Notes: generated by a model from the sequence alone, not told the origin. Shown: positions 9,039-20,404, counted from the first letter of the stretch. The stretch: DNA of 64,000 nucleotides from Halotalea alkalilenta (GCF_001648175.1 NZ_CP015243.1:1178001-1242000), one strand, 5' to 3'. Numbers and translations are program-made.

Positions 9039-12000
9039 ATGACGACGCCTTTCGTACATCTACGCGTGCACAGCGAATACTCCCTGGTCGACGGCCTGGT
9101 CAGGCTCAAGGCGCTGACCGCGGCGACCCAGGCGATGGGTGTTCCGGCGCTGGCGGTGACCGACGAGAGCAACCTCTTCGGCCTGGTCAAGTTCTACAAA
9201 GCCGCCCAGGGTGCCGGGCTCAAGCCGATCATCGGTGCCGATCTGTGGATGCACAACGCACAGGACGAAGAACACCCCTACCGCTTGACCCTGCTGGCGA
9301 TGAACGCCGATGGCTACCGCCACCTGATCGAGCTGATCTCTCGCGGTTGGCGCGAAGGGCAGGTGAAGGGCAGGGCGATCCTGCACAAGGAGTGGATCTT
9401 CGAGGCGTCGGATGGGCTGATCGCGCTCTCGGGCGCACGGGAGGGCGAGATCGGCCGTTTCCTGCTCGCTGACCATGCGCAGACCGCTCGCACCCTGCTC
9501 ACCGAGTGGCAGCGCTTCTTCCCCGATCGCTTCTATCTAGAGCTCCAGCGTACCGGGCGGCAGTACGACGAAGAGTGTCTCCATCTGTCGGTCGAACTGG
9601 CGCTCGAGACCGGTACCCCGGTGGTCGCGACCAACGACGTGCGCTTCATCAAGCGCGAGGAGTTCTGGGCCCACGAGACCCGGGTCTCGATCGGCGAAGG
9701 CAAGGCGCTCGAGGACCCTCGCCGCGAGCGGCGCTATACCGAGGAGCAGTACCTCAAGTCGCCCGAGGAGATGGCCGAACTTTTCGCCGATATCCCCGAG
9801 GCGCTGGAGAACAGCGTGATGATCGCCGCGCGCTGCAGCGTCGACGTGCGAATGGGCGAGTACTTCCTGCCGGAGTTCCCGGTACCCGAGGGCATGACGC
9901 TCGAGGAGTTCTTCAACAAGGTCTCCCACGAAGGGCTCGATCGCAGGCTGTATCAGCTGTTCGATGCCCCATCGGCGATCTACCAGGGGCGCTCGCGTGT
10001 TGAGGAGGAGCCGGCCTATCGGGAGCGGCTCGATTTCGAGCTGAAGATCATCAACCAGATGGGCTTCCCCGGCTACTTCCTGATCGTCATGGACTTCATC
10101 CAGTGGGCCAAGCGCAATGACGTGCCGGTGGGGCCGGGGCGCGGCTCCGGTGCGGGGTCGCTGGTCGCCTACTCGCTCGATATCACCGATCTCGACCCGC
10201 TCGAGTACGACCTGCTGTTCGAACGCTTCCTCAACCCTGAGCGCGTCTCGATGCCCGACTTCGACGTCGACTTCTGCATGGAGAAGCGCGACAGCGTGAT
10301 CGACTACGTCGCCGACCGCTACGGCCGCGACGCGGTTTCGCAGATCGTCACCTTCGGCACCATGGCGGCCAAGGCGGTGGTGCGTGACGTCGCTCGCGCC
10401 CAGGGCAAGCCTTATTCGCTCGGCGACAAGCTCTCCAAACTGATCCCCTTCGAAGTCGGCATGACCCTGGCCAAGGCGATCGAGCAGGAGCCAGCGCTGA
10501 AGGACTTCGTCGAGAACGACGATGAGGCCGGCGAAATCTGGGAGATGGCGGTCAAGCTCGAAGGGATCACCCGTGGCACCGGCAAGCACGCTGGGGGCGT
10601 GGTGATCGCGCCGACCAAGCTGACCGACTTCTCGCCGCTGCTCTGCGACGAGGAGGGCAACGGTCTGGTGGTGCAGTTCGACAAGAACGACGTCGAGGAG
10701 GCTGGGCTGGTCAAGTTCGACTTCCTCGGCTTGAGGACGCTTACGATCATCGACTGGGCGCTGGAGATGGTCGATGTGGTGCGTGCCCGCCAGGGCAAGG
10801 GCCCGCTCGACATCTCGACCATCCCGCTCGATGACAAGCCGACCTACGACCTGCTCAAGCGCGCCGAGACCACCGCGGTGTTCCAGCTCGAATCGCGCGG
10901 GATGAAGGAGTTGATCAAGCGGCTGCAGCCCGATTCGCTCGAGGACATGATCGCACTGGTCGCGCTGTTCCGCCCCGGCCCCTTGCAGTCGGGAATGGTC
11001 GATGACTTCATCAACCGCAAGCATGGCCGCGCCGAGCTTGCCTACCCGCACCCCGACTACCAGCACGAATGGCTCAAGCCGGTGCTCGAGCCCACCTACG
11101 GCATCATCCTCTACCAGGAACAGGTGATGCAGATCGCGCAGGTGCTGGCCGGCTATACCTTGGGCCAGGCGGACATGCTGCGTCGCGCGATGGGCAAGAA
11201 AAAGCCCGAGGAGATGGCCAAGCAGCGCCAGGGCTTCCTCGATGGCTGCGCCGCCAACGACATCGACGCCGACCTTGCCGGCAACCTGTTCGATCTGGTG
11301 GAGAAGTTCGCCGGCTACGGCTTCAACAAGTCGCACTCGGCGGCCTATGGCCTGGTCTCCTACCAGACCGCTTGGCTCAAGGCCCACTATCCCGCGCCGT
11401 TCATGGCGGCGGTGATCTCCACCGAGATGGACAACATCGACAAGGTGGTGCCGCTGATCGAGGAGTGCCGACGCATCGGCCTCACCGTCACCCCTCCGGA
11501 CGTCAACCTCGGTGCCTATAAGTTCAGCGTCAACGAGGCGGGCGAAGTGGTTTACGGCCTGGGTGCGATCCGCGGGGTCGGCGAGGGGCCGATCGAGGCG
11601 ATCGTCGAGGCGCGCGAGAGCGGCGGTCCATTCGTCGACCTGTTCGACTTCTGCCAGCGCATCGATGCCAAGCGGCTCAACAAACGCACCCTCGAGGCGC
11701 TGATCCGCTCCGGCGCGGTCGATCGTCTCGGCCCTTCGCGCTCGGTGATGATGGCGGCGCTGGAGGATGCGATGAAAGCCGCCTCCCAGAGTCACGCCAA
11801 CCAGAGCATCGGCATCGACGATATGTTCGGCGAGGCGTTCTCGAGCGACGAAGGCGGGCAGGACAATTTCGCCGCCTACGCCGAAGTGCGCCAATGGACC
11901 GACCGCGAGCGGCTCGGCGGCGAGAAGGATACCCTCGGGCTCTATCTCACCGGCCACCCGATCGACGAGTATGAAAGCGAGCTCAAGCGCTTCGTCTCGA

Positions 12001-12542
12001 CCCGGATCAACGAACTCAAGCCGTCGCGCCAGCCCCAGCGGATTGCCGGGCTGGTGGTCGGGATGCGGACGATGAAATCGAAGCGCGGCGAGACCATCGC
12101 CTTCATCACCCTCGACGACCGCACCGGGCGCATCGAGGCATCGCTGTTCGGTGAGCTGTTCGACCAGGTGCGCGGCCAGCTCAACGACGCCCAGGTGCTG
12201 ATCTGCGAGGGCGATGTATCGAGCGACGACTATTCCGGCGGCCTGCGTATGCGGGTCAAGGAGATCACGCCGATGGTCGATGCGCGCAAGCGGTTCGGTG
12301 AGGCCGTCGAGGTGGCAGTCGATGGTCAGCGTATCGATGCACAGTTCGCCCGCGCCCTGCGCGAGGGGCTGAGCGCGCATCTCGACGAGCAAGGGCTGCC
12401 GGTTCGGCTACGCTATCGTAATGCCGCCGCCAGCGGCGCCTTCGAGCTCGACGAGCGCTGGCGCGTCGCTCCCTGCGACGAGCTGCTGATCAGCCTCGCC
12501 GAGGTGCGTGGTCAGCAGGGTGTGCGGCTTTGCTATCGCTGA
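9039..12542 (+). CDS. dnaE: DNA polymerase III alpha subunit
   Basis: Catalytic subunit of the replicative polymerase. 1167 residues (E. coli 1160). Domain order: N-terminal PHP domain (LRVHSEYSLVDG), the polymerase palm with the catalytic aspartates in PDFDVDFCMEKRD, fingers (GYGFNKSHSAAYGLVSYQT), an HhH region, the OB fold (RIAGLVVGMRTMKSKRGE) and a C-terminal tau-binding region. The frame is open further upstream, but ATG 9039 (MTTPFVHLRVHSEYS) gives the family N-terminus. A 108-bp gap separates it from rnhB and 355 bp from accA. Confidence 0.98.
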   Translation: MTTPFVHLRVHSEYSLVDGLVRLKALTAATQAMGVPALAVTDESNLFGLVKFYKAAQGAGLKPIIGADLWMHNAQDEEHPYRLTLLAMNADGYRHLIELISRGWREGQVKGRAILHKEWIFEASDGLIALSGAREGEIGRFLLADHAQTARTLLTEWQRFFPDRFYLELQRTGRQYDEECLHLSVELALETGTPVVATNDVRFIKREEFWAHETRVSIGEGKALEDPRRERRYTEEQYLKSPEEMAELFADIPEALENSVMIAARCSVDVRMGEYFLPEFPVPEGMTLEEFFNKVSHEGLDRRLYQLFDAPSAIYQGRSRVEEEPAYRERLDFELKIINQMGFPGYFLIVMDFIQWAKRNDVPVGPGRGSGAGSLVAYSLDITDLDPLEYDLLFERFLNPERVSMPDFDVDFCMEKRDSVIDYVADRYGRDAVSQIVTFGTMAAKAVVRDVARAQGKPYSLGDKLSKLIPFEVGMTLAKAIEQEPALKDFVENDDEAGEIWEMAVKLEGITRGTGKHAGGVVIAPTKLTDFSPLLCDEEGNGLVVQFDKNDVEEAGLVKFDFLGLRTLTIIDWALEMVDVVRARQGKGPLDISTIPLDDKPTYDLLKRAETTAVFQLESRGMKELIKRLQPDSLEDMIALVALFRPGPLQSGMVDDFINRKHGRAELAYPHPDYQHEWLKPVLEPTYGIILYQEQVMQIAQVLAGYTLGQADMLRRAMGKKKPEEMAKQRQGFLDGCAANDIDADLAGNLFDLVEKFAGYGFNKSHSAAYGLVSYQTAWLKAHYPAPFMAAVISTEMDNIDKVVPLIEECRRIGLTVTPPDVNLGAYKFSVNEAGEVVYGLGAIRGVGEGPIEAIVEARESGGPFVDLFDFCQRIDAKRLNKRTLEALIRSGAVDRLGPSRSVMMAALEDAMKAASQSHANQSIGIDDMFGEAFSSDEGGQDNFAAYAEVRQWTDRERLGGEKDTLGLYLTGHPIDEYESELKRFVSTRINELKPSRQPQRIAGLVVGMRTMKSKRGETIAFITLDDRTGRIEASLFGELFDQVRGQLNDAQVLICEGDVSSDDYSGGLRMRVKEITPMVDARKRFGEAVEVAVDGQRIDAQFARALREGLSAHLDEQGLPVRLRYRNAAASGAFELDERWRVAPCDELLISLAEVRGQQGVRLCYR

Positions 12543-12897
12543 TCACGGCCACGCGGCCTTGCGAGTTGTCGCCACAATGGGATAATGACGCACTTTTGCG
12601 CCGACCTTGCGGTGGAGCGTCCCTCGCGCTCGATGCGTTTCTCGGTGCCGCTGCGGCCGGTGGCGCGAGCGCGGGTGGGGCAAGGCGGGTCGCGACTAGG
12701 ATGTTGTGCCGTGAAGCGGGCCGCTTGCAGATGGCCGGTGTTTCGCTCGGTGCTCCGCCCAGTGCCCGTTCCGGCGACTGCGTACCTGCGAGGGTCCGCT
12801 GCTCCGGTCGTTCATCTCGGGGTAGTGTTGCATCGCGTTGCCGCGAGCGCCCTTCACCTGCTGCCAGTTCTTCGACAGAGCCTTTCAGACACGCCAT
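12543..12897. other. Intergenic region dnaE-accA
   Basis: 355 bp without a supported gene. The frames open here have no plausible ribosome site or recognisable product. The region probably carries the accA promoter. No clear terminator or repeat was seen. A CTTTCAGACACGCCAT stretch leads directly into the accA start, without a strong Shine-Dalgarno sequence. Confidence 0.4.
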
Positions 12898-13851
12898 ATG
12901 AACCCGAACTACCTGGACTTCGAACAGCCCATCGCCGAGCTTCAAGCCAAGATCGAAGAGCTGCGGCTGGTCGGCAACGACAGCAAGATCAATCTCAGCG
13001 ACGAAATCGGCAAGCTCGAGGACAAGAGTCGCAAGCTCACCGAGCAGATCTTCCGCGACCTCACCCCTTGGCAGGTTTCCCAGCTTTCCCGCCATCCACA
13101 GCGGCCCTACACCCTCGACTACCTCGAGGATGTCTTCACCGAGTTCGACGAGCTCCACGGTGATCGCGCCTTCGCCGACGATGCGGCGCTGGTGGGTGGG
13201 GTCGCGCGCCTCGACGATCGGCCGGTGATGGTGATCGGCCACCAGAAAGGGCGCACGGTGAAAGAGAAGGTGCGGCGCAACTTCGGTATGCCGCGCCCCG
13301 AAGGCTATCGAAAGGCGGTGCGGCTGATGGAGATGGCCGAGCGCTTCAAGATGCCAGTGCTGACCTTCATCGACACGCCCGGTGCCTATCCGGGGATCGA
13401 TGCCGAGGAGCGGGGCCAGAGTGAGGCGATCGCCTATAATCTGGCGGTGATGTCGAGGCTCAAGACCCCGATCATCGCTACCGTGATCGGCGAAGGCGGC
13501 TCCGGTGGGGCGCTGGCGATCGGCGTCTGCGACGAATTGATGATGCTGCAGTATTCTACCTATTCGGTGATCTCGCCGGAGGGCTGCGCCTCGATTCTAT
13601 GGAAAAGCGCCGACAAGGCCTCCGACGCCGCCCAGGCGATGGGCATCACCGCCAGCCAGCTCAAGGAGCTCGGCTTCGTCGACAACCTGATCGACGAGCC
13701 GCTCGGCGGCGCTCACCGCCATCCCCGCGAGACCTGCTCGCGGGTCAAGCAGGCGCTGCTCGAGGGGCTGGAGCGACTCGATGCGCTCGATCTCGATGCC
13801 CTGATCGAGCGCCGCTACCAGCGGTTGATGAGCTACGGCGCGCCGGGCTGA
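12898..13851 (+). CDS. accA: Acetyl-CoA carboxylase carboxyltransferase subunit alpha
   Basis: With AccD forms the carboxyltransferase that moves CO2 from biotin to acetyl-CoA, giving malonyl-CoA for fatty acid synthesis. 317 residues (E. coli 319). The N-terminus [20 protein letters not shown] and the crotonase-like core with [35 protein letters not shown] and [12 protein letters not shown] are typical of the family. The frame runs upstream to 12838, but homology begins at 12898. It is 7 nt from tilS, so the two are probably cotranscribed. Confidence 0.97.
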   Translation: MNPNYLDFEQPIAELQAKIEELRLVGNDSKINLSDEIGKLEDKSRKLTEQIFRDLTPWQVSQLSRHPQRPYTLDYLEDVFTEFDELHGDRAFADDAALVGGVARLDDRPVMVIGHQKGRTVKEKVRRNFGMPRPEGYRKAVRLMEMAERFKMPVLTFIDTPGAYPGIDAEERGQSEAIAYNLAVMSRLKTPIIATVIGEGGSGGALAIGVCDELMMLQYSTYSVISPEGCASILWKSADKASDAAQAMGITASQLKELGFVDNLIDEPLGGAHRHPRETCSRVKQALLEGLERLDALDLDALIERRYQRLMSYGAPG

Positions 13852-13858
13852 TCGTGCC

Positions 13859-15151
13859 ATGGCCGGGGCGGATGGCGAGCGCCTGACGCTCGACGCGGCG
13901 ATGGCCGGCGCCGGAAGCGCGAAGCTCTGGCTCGCGCTCTCTGGTGGACTCGACAGCGTCTGCCTGCTCCATCTCGCCATCGAAGCCCATGCTCGCCGCC
14001 GCCTGGCCGGCGAGCCGGTTCCTTCCCTCCACGTCATCCACGTCAATCACCAGCTCCAGGAAGATGCTCAGCGCTTCGAGCATTTCTGCCGCGAACTCTG
14101 CGCCGCCCTCGAAGTACCGCTCGAAGTCCGCTCGGTCGACTGCTTGGATCACCGCATGGGCCCGGAGGCCGCGGCGCGAGAGGCACGCTATCGCTGTTTC
14201 TGCGCCGTGTTGGATGAAGGCGATCGACTCTGGCTCGCCCATCATCGCAACGACCAGGCCGAAACCTTCCTGCTGCGTGCGCTGCGAGGTGCTGGCGTCA
14301 GCGGGCTGGGCGGCATGCCCGCCGCGCGCAGGCTCGGCCGCGGGTGGCTCGAGCGCCCCCTGCTGGGTATCGGCCGTGATCGACTGGAGCGGTTGGCAGG
14401 TGACCGCGGCTGGTGCTGGGTCGAGGATACGACCAATCTCGAGCTGCGCTATGCTCGTAACCGCCTGCGCCACACCGTGGTTCCCGCGCTCGAGACGGGA
14501 TGGCCCGGAGCCGCTGCCCGGCTGGCCGAAACCGCCGAACGGCTGAGCGAGAGCGCTCGGCTGCTCGAACTCTTCGCAGCCGAGGACCTGGTTCGCCTTG
14601 GCGCGGACCCCACCCGGCTCGACTGCGCCTCGCTGCTCGCCCTGGGTGAGGCGCGAGCGGCGTTGTTGATCCGCCATGCGCTCGGCAGGATCGACGTGCC
14701 GGCTCCGCCGCGGGCGCGGCTCCTTGAGCTGCTTGCCCAGCTCGGCGCGGCCGAAGACCGCTTGGTCGAGGTGCGCTGGCCCGGTGGGGTGGCGCGTCGT
14801 TGGCGCCGCGCGCTTTATCTTGGCAGCGATGCGCTTGAGCTTGATTGGCCTGCCTGGGTTGCCGCCCGTCTGGCGCAATGGCAGCCGGTACCCAAGGATG
14901 GTCAGCGCGTCGCGCTCGAAGGCGGCAAGCGTTGCGCAGGGGAGCGGCTGAGGCTCGGTGGGATGAGCCGGCGGCTCAAGACACTGTTCCAGGAGAGCGG
15001 CGTGCCGCCCTGGGAGCGCGACAACCTGGTGCTGGTGCGCCAGAGCGGCTCAGCGTCACTGGTCGCGGTGCTGGGCGAGCGGCAGGCTTGGGTGGCGGAC
15101 GGTTGGCGGCTGGCGCGCCATGGTGGGGCGATCGTGCGGGGCGAATATTGA
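13859..15151 (+). CDS. tilS: tRNA(Ile)-lysidine synthetase
   Basis: Converts the wobble cytidine of tRNA-Ile(CAU) to lysidine with ATP and lysine, so that the tRNA reads AUA. 430 residues, typical length. The PP-loop ATP motif is SGGLDS near residue 30. The N-terminal domain continues with HVNHQLQEDA and WLAHHRNDQAETFLLR, the substrate-site signature. The C-terminal domain contains GERLRLGGMSRRLKTLFQESGVPPWERD, the conserved TilS tail. It starts 7 nt after accA, as in E. coli, where tilS also follows accA closely. Confidence 0.95.
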   Translation: MAGADGERLTLDAAMAGAGSAKLWLALSGGLDSVCLLHLAIEAHARRRLAGEPVPSLHVIHVNHQLQEDAQRFEHFCRELCAALEVPLEVRSVDCLDHRMGPEAAAREARYRCFCAVLDEGDRLWLAHHRNDQAETFLLRALRGAGVSGLGGMPAARRLGRGWLERPLLGIGRDRLERLAGDRGWCWVEDTTNLELRYARNRLRHTVVPALETGWPGAAARLAETAERLSESARLLELFAAEDLVRLGADPTRLDCASLLALGEARAALLIRHALGRIDVPAPPRARLLELLAQLGAAEDRLVEVRWPGGVARRWRRALYLGSDALELDWPAWVAARLAQWQPVPKDGQRVALEGGKRCAGERLRLGGMSRRLKTLFQESGVPPWERDNLVLVRQSGSASLVAVLGERQAWVADGWRLARHGGAIVRGEY

Positions 15152-15747
15152 TGTGCAAATCGGCGATGATCGAGCCTGAGCGAAATTTTCATCACGCATG
15201 CTTGCGTTGTCGCCGGCGCTTGCTTAACATCATGAGGTCCGCCAGCTTCGATACCTCTTCTGGTTACCCTGCGGTTCCAAGAACCTTCCAGACTTTTCTA
15301 TTCCAACGTGTTTCGAATACTCCCGTCAGATCTCGTTCGCCGCGTATCCCTCGGCTGAATAGCACCTCCTACCGAGGAGTGCATTCGGTGTTCACGACGA
15401 TCATCATGACGCAGCAATCGATCACGTGAAAAGTACCTGGCCCCACTATCCGACAGACCGGCTGCGTGAGTGCGAGAGACGCTCTTTCCCGTCATGCCGC
15501 TCTGCGGTGGTGTCGTAGCGACGAAGGTGGGCTGTACCTGTCGCGATCGCTAGATGCTCCACCGACTCGTGCCCTTGTCCTTCTCCGCTGGCGCCTCACC
15601 ACGACGCGCCCGGCCGATGGGCGTTGCAGGCCGATTGAGCGTTCGCCGTTCGCCAGCTCCATGGCCTGGGTTACTCCGATGGCACGTCGACACCACCATT
15701 TTCCTATCTCCCATGCTGACCTGCTCAGCCATTTCTGAACGAAGCCG
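15152..15747. other. Long C-rich leader region upstream of rho
   Basis: 596 bp between tilS and rho with lower GC than its surroundings. A possible promoter is TTGCGT (15202-15207), 17 bp, TAACAT (15225-15230). Several stretches are rich in C and poor in G (about 15240-15340 and 15550-15600), the base bias of Rho utilisation sites. This would fit autoregulation of rho by Rho-dependent termination in its own leader, as is known in E. coli. An ATG frame at 15232-15429 (65 codons, starting MRSASFDTSSG) lacks a ribosome site and overlaps the expected transcript start, so it is not called. No trxA is present, although trxA usually precedes rho in this group. Confidence 0.45.
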
Positions 15748-17007
<1,260 letters not shown>

Positions 17008-17050
17008 ACGAGCCTCGCCTCGGCGGCGGTGTCGAACGAGCGAGCGAGAG

Positions 17051-17085
17051 GGGCGGATGATATGATTCTCCGCCCTTTTTCTTTC
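17051..17085 (+). terminator. Rho-independent terminator after rho
   Basis: Perfect 7-bp stem GGGCGGA (17051-17057) and TCCGCCC (17069-17075), 11-nt loop, followed by TTTTTCTTTC. It ends the rho transcript 44 nt after the stop codon and 26 nt before ubiD. Confidence 0.8.
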
Positions 17086-17111
17086 TCGTCGCCCTCATCA
17101 AGGAAGGTCAC

Positions 17112-18584
17112 ATGCAGTATCGCGATCTGCGCGAATTCATCGAGCGCCTCGAAACGATGGGCGAGCTCAAACGCATCTCCGCGGAAGTCGATCCCTATCT
17201 GGAGATCACCGAAATCTGCGATCGCGTATTGCGCGCCGAAGGTCCTGCGTTGTTGTTCGAGAACGTGCGCGGGCACGATATGCCGGTGCTCGCCAACCTG
17301 TTCGGTACACCCAGGCGCGTCGCCCTGGGCATGGGGCAGGAGGAGGTGAGCAAGCTGCGCGAGATCGGTGAGCTGCTCGCCTATCTGAAGGAGCCTGAGC
17401 CACCCAAGGGGCTGCGCGACGCTTGGGAGAAGGCGCCGCTGCTCAAGAAAGTGCTGAGCATGGGGCCCAAGCGCGTACGCAAGGCCGCTTGCCAGGAGGT
17501 GGTGCTCGAGGGCGACGAGGTGGATCTCGACCGGCTGCCGATCCAGCACTGCTGGCCGGGAGACGCGGGGCCGCTGGTGACCTGGCCGCTGGTAGTGACC
17601 AAGGGGCCGAACAAGAAGCGCCAGAACCTCGGTATCTATCGCCAGCAGAAGATCGGCAAGAACCGGCTGATCATGCGCTGGCTCTCCCACCGCGGCGGTG
17701 CGCTCGATTTCCTCGAATGGCAAAAGGCCCATCCCGGCGAACCCTTCCCGGTGGCGGTGGCGCTCGGCGCCGACCCGGCGACGATCCTTGGCGCGGTGAC
17801 GCCGGTGCCCGACAGCCTGTCCGAGTACGCGTTCGCCGGGCTCTTGCGCGGCAGCAAGACCGAGCTCACGAGCTGCGGGCACGCCGAGCTCGAAGTGCCG
17901 GCCTCGGCGGAAATCGTCCTCGAGGGGTTCATCTACCCCGACGACACTGCGCCCGAAGGGCCGTTCGGCGATCACACCGGTTACTACAACGAAGTCGATA
18001 CCTTCCCGGTGTTCACCGTCACCCGGATCACCCATCGTCGCGATCCGATCTACCATTCGACCTACACTGGGCGTCCACCGGACGAGCCGGCCGTGCTCGG
18101 CGTCGCGCTCAATGAGGTGTTCGTGCCGATCCTGCGCAAGCAGTTTCCCGAGATCATCGACTTCTATCTGCCGCCCGAGGGGTGCTCCTATCGGATGGCG
18201 GTGGTGTCGATGCGCAAGCAGTATCCAGGCCATGCCAAGCGGGTGATGATGGGGGTGTGGAGCTTCCTGCGCCAGTTCATGTACACCAAGTTCGTGATCG
18301 TGGTCGATGAAGACGTCGACACCCGCGACTGGAAGGACGTGATCTGGGCGATCACTACGCGTATGGATCCGGCCCGCGATACCGTGATGATCGAGAACAC
18401 CCCGATCGACTACCTGGACTTCGCCTCGCCGGTCAGCGGGCTCGGTTCGAAGATGGGGCTCGACGCGACCTCGAAGTGGCCAGGCGAGACCGATCGCGAA
18501 TGGGGCGTGCCGATCGCGATGGATGAGGCGATCAAGCGGCGGGTCTCGGAGCGTTGGGCCGAACTGGCTATATTCGAACAGTGA
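17112..18584 (+). CDS. ubiD: 4-hydroxy-3-polyprenylbenzoate decarboxylase UbiD
   Basis: Prenylated-FMN-dependent decarboxylase of ubiquinone synthesis; removes the carboxyl group from 3-polyprenyl-4-hydroxybenzoate. 490 residues (E. coli 497). Hallmarks: the N-terminal [51 protein letters not shown], and [15 protein letters not shown] with the family's conserved acidic and arginine residues around it. Needs prenyl-FMN from a UbiX-type enzyme, which is not in this window. The next gene is a fre-type flavin reductase, as in the ubiD-fre pair of E. coli. Confidence 0.97.
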   Translation: MQYRDLREFIERLETMGELKRISAEVDPYLEITEICDRVLRAEGPALLFENVRGHDMPVLANLFGTPRRVALGMGQEEVSKLREIGELLAYLKEPEPPKGLRDAWEKAPLLKKVLSMGPKRVRKAACQEVVLEGDEVDLDRLPIQHCWPGDAGPLVTWPLVVTKGPNKKRQNLGIYRQQKIGKNRLIMRWLSHRGGALDFLEWQKAHPGEPFPVAVALGADPATILGAVTPVPDSLSEYAFAGLLRGSKTELTSCGHAELEVPASAEIVLEGFIYPDDTAPEGPFGDHTGYYNEVDTFPVFTVTRITHRRDPIYHSTYTGRPPDEPAVLGVALNEVFVPILRKQFPEIIDFYLPPEGCSYRMAVVSMRKQYPGHAKRVMMGVWSFLRQFMYTKFVIVVDEDVDTRDWKDVIWAITTRMDPARDTVMIENTPIDYLDFASPVSGLGSKMGLDATSKWPGETDREWGVPIAMDEAIKRRVSERWAELAIFEQ

Positions 18585-18636
18585 GGAGTGTGCCGTGCAG
18601 GGCGGCGCTCCAAGATACCAAGCGAGAGAGAGCACG

Positions 18637-19401
18637 ATGACGTCCACCACCTTGAATTGCCGGATCGAGGCGCTCGAGACCCTCGACGCCAACGTCACGC
18701 GGGTGTTCCTGCGCGCTGACCTGCGCGAGGGGCAGGGCGACGTCGCCCATGCGCCGGGGCAATATCTCGAGGTCGCCGTCGAGCTCGAGGGCCAGAAGTC
18801 CTGGGTGCCGTTCTCGATCGCCAACGCTCATCGCGGCGATGGCCTGCTCGAGCTGCATATCCTGCATGCCGAGGGTAGCCGCAGCGGCGCTGCCCTGGCG
18901 CGTCGCCTGCGCCTGGGCGAGTGTCTCGAGGTGCGCCTGCCGATGGGGGGGTGCGTGTTCGATCTCGCCGACCGTCGCCCGCTACTGCTGATCGCCGCCG
19001 GCACCGGTTTTGCCCAGATGAAGGCGATCATCGAGGCCGCGCTCGCCCACGATCCCGATCACGAGATCCATCTGTGGTGGGCGGCACGCACTCGGCCCGA
19101 ACTCTACCTCGACGACCTGGCCCGGCGGTGGGCACGAGACTACGCTTACTTCAGCTATCACCCAGTGCTCGAGCTGCCGGGCGAGGGTGATTTCGATGGG
19201 GTGATCGAGCGTATCGACCGGGCGCTGGCCGAGAACATTACCGCGACTCGCCACGCCAGCGTCTACATCTCCGGTTCCCCTGGCATGGTGTACGCCGTGG
19301 TCGACACGCTGGAGGCGATCGAGCCACTCACCGAGCGAGTGTTCTCAGACGTATTCAGCTATGCACCCAGGATGCCGGCCGGCAATGGGGAGTCCCGCTG
19401 A
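18637..19401 (+). CDS. fre: NAD(P)H-flavin reductase, Fre-like
   Basis: Likely reduces free flavins with NAD(P)H, supplying reduced FMN or FAD to other enzymes. 254 residues from ATG 18637 (MTSTTLNCRIEALET); E. coli Fre has 233. The flavin-binding barrel carries PFSIANAHRGDGLLELHI, matching the Fre PFSMAS region. The Rossmann half has LLIAAGTGFAQMKAI, the nicotinamide-binding loop, and ends with YISGSPGMVYAV. It follows ubiD by 52 nt, as in E. coli, where ubiD and fre are neighbours. The CDP-6-deoxyglucoseen reductase-like name found for relatives is an alternative label. Its stop overlaps the next start (TGATG). Confidence 0.8.
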   Translation: MTSTTLNCRIEALETLDANVTRVFLRADLREGQGDVAHAPGQYLEVAVELEGQKSWVPFSIANAHRGDGLLELHILHAEGSRSGAALARRLRLGECLEVRLPMGGCVFDLADRRPLLLIAAGTGFAQMKAIIEAALAHDPDHEIHLWWAARTRPELYLDDLARRWARDYAYFSYHPVLELPGEGDFDGVIERIDRALAENITATRHASVYISGSPGMVYAVVDTLEAIEPLTERVFSDVFSYAPRMPAGNGESR

Positions 19402-20114
19402 TGCCCCAGTCACCGATCCTGGTCACCGGTGGCGCCCAGCGGCTCGGGCGCTACTGCGCCGAGCGGCTGCTCGAGGATGGCCATCCGGTGATCATCACCT
19501 ACCGCCGTCCTCGGGCCGCGGTAGAGGCGCTGCGCGCCCGCGGTGTGACCGCGGTGCAGGCCGACTTCTCGAGCGAAGCAGGTATCCTCGAGTTCATCGA
19601 GACGCTCCACTCGCTCACCCCGAGCCTGCGCGCGATCGTCCACAACGCCTCCAGGTGGCAGGCCGATCACAGTGACGCCTCGATGGGCGAGGAGTTCGAG
19701 CTGATGTTCCGCGTCCACATGCTCGCTCCCTACCTGATCAACCTGAAGGCTCGCGACCTGCTCGATGCCTGCACCGAGCCGATGCGCGACATCGTCCACA
19801 TCAGCGACTTTTCCGCCAGTAAAGGTTCGCGGCACCATTCGGCCTACGCCTCGACCAAGGCGGGGATGGAGAACCTGACCCGCTCGTTCGCCGCGCGTTT
19901 CGCACCGAGCATCAAGGTCAACTCGATCGCCCCGGCGGCGATCATGCTCAATACCGACGACGATGAGGCCTATGCCGCCTCGCTCAGGGACAAATCGGTA
20001 CTCGAGGCGATCCCCGGTCCATCGGTGATCTGGGAAGGCCTGCGCTATCTGCTCGATGCTCGCTTCGTCACTGGCAGCACGCTCGCCATTGACGGTGGGC
20101 GCAATGTGAAGTAG
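19401..20114 (+). CDS. folM: Short-chain reductase, FolM-like dihydromonapterin reductase
   Basis: NADPH-dependent short-chain dehydrogenase of 237 residues, probably reducing dihydromonapterin or dihydrofolate. The cofactor loop reads TGGAQRLG in place of the usual TGxxxGIG, a feature of FolM and pteridine reductases. The catalytic residues are in YASTKAG (Tyr and Lys) with a Ser in the ISDFSASKGS segment. It ends GGRNVK. Its ATG overlaps the fre stop by one base, so translation is probably coupled. Reduced pterin is the cofactor of phenylalanine hydroxylase in pseudomonads; whether that applies here is unknown. The exact substrate is inference. Confidence 0.72.
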   Translation: MPQSPILVTGGAQRLGRYCAERLLEDGHPVIITYRRPRAAVEALRARGVTAVQADFSSEAGILEFIETLHSLTPSLRAIVHNASRWQADHSDASMGEEFELMFRVHMLAPYLINLKARDLLDACTEPMRDIVHISDFSASKGSRHHSAYASTKAGMENLTRSFAARFAPSIKVNSIAPAAIMLNTDDDEAYAASLRDKSVLEAIPGPSVIWEGLRYLLDARFVTGSTLAIDGGRNVK

Positions 20115-20200
20115 AACTTCGTCAACTTTTCATCGAGTGATTCGCGCCGGGACGGATGCGGTTTCTTTCTTGCCGTCGTCGGCGACACCGGAGCTTTGAC

Positions 20201-20404
20201 ATGAAGCCCTCCCACCTGTTCGCCGGCGCGAGACGCAGCCGGGGTGCCAGTCTGCATCGGGAGCGCCAGCCGTCGTTCACGCTGCACACCTTCAGGCGTG
20301 AGCTGCGTGCGTTCTGTTGGCTGGCTGCCGCGCTGCTGGTGATCGGATTGATCAGCGCTCTGCCTGCGCTGTTCATCTGGATCGAGCTGATCCGGCCCGA
20401 TTGA
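20201..20404 (+). CDS. Small single-span membrane protein, unknown function
   Basis: 67 residues from ATG 20201, preceded by GGAG (20190-20193) at 7 nt. The first 40 residues are basic (many Arg). One hydrophobic helix (about residues 40-62, CWLAAALLVIGLISALPALF) is followed by a short tail, WIELIRPD. This predicts an inner-membrane protein with its N-terminus inside. The frame is open upstream to 20156 without a ribosome site. It lies between folM and the aro leader; no homologue is recognised. The good ribosome site and well-formed membrane span support a real gene, but it could also be spurious. Confidence 0.5.
   Translation: MKPSHLFAGARRSRGASLHRERQPSFTLHTFRRELRAFCWLAAALLVIGLISALPALFIWIELIRPD

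Noticed and set aside
9537..12392. A 951-codon open frame on the minus strand across dnaE
   Set aside because: It is the antisense shadow of dnaE in high-GC sequence: low-complexity product, no motif, no ribosome site, and dnaE itself is unmistakable.
12543..12897. Open frames in the dnaE-accA gap
   Set aside because: Arg/Ser-rich products typical of random high-GC frames, no start context.
15232..15429. Possible rho leader peptide (65 codons, MRSASF start, vaguely like E. coli RhoL)
   Set aside because: No ribosome site, and the best promoter would start transcription just inside the frame. The resemblance is limited to a few residues.
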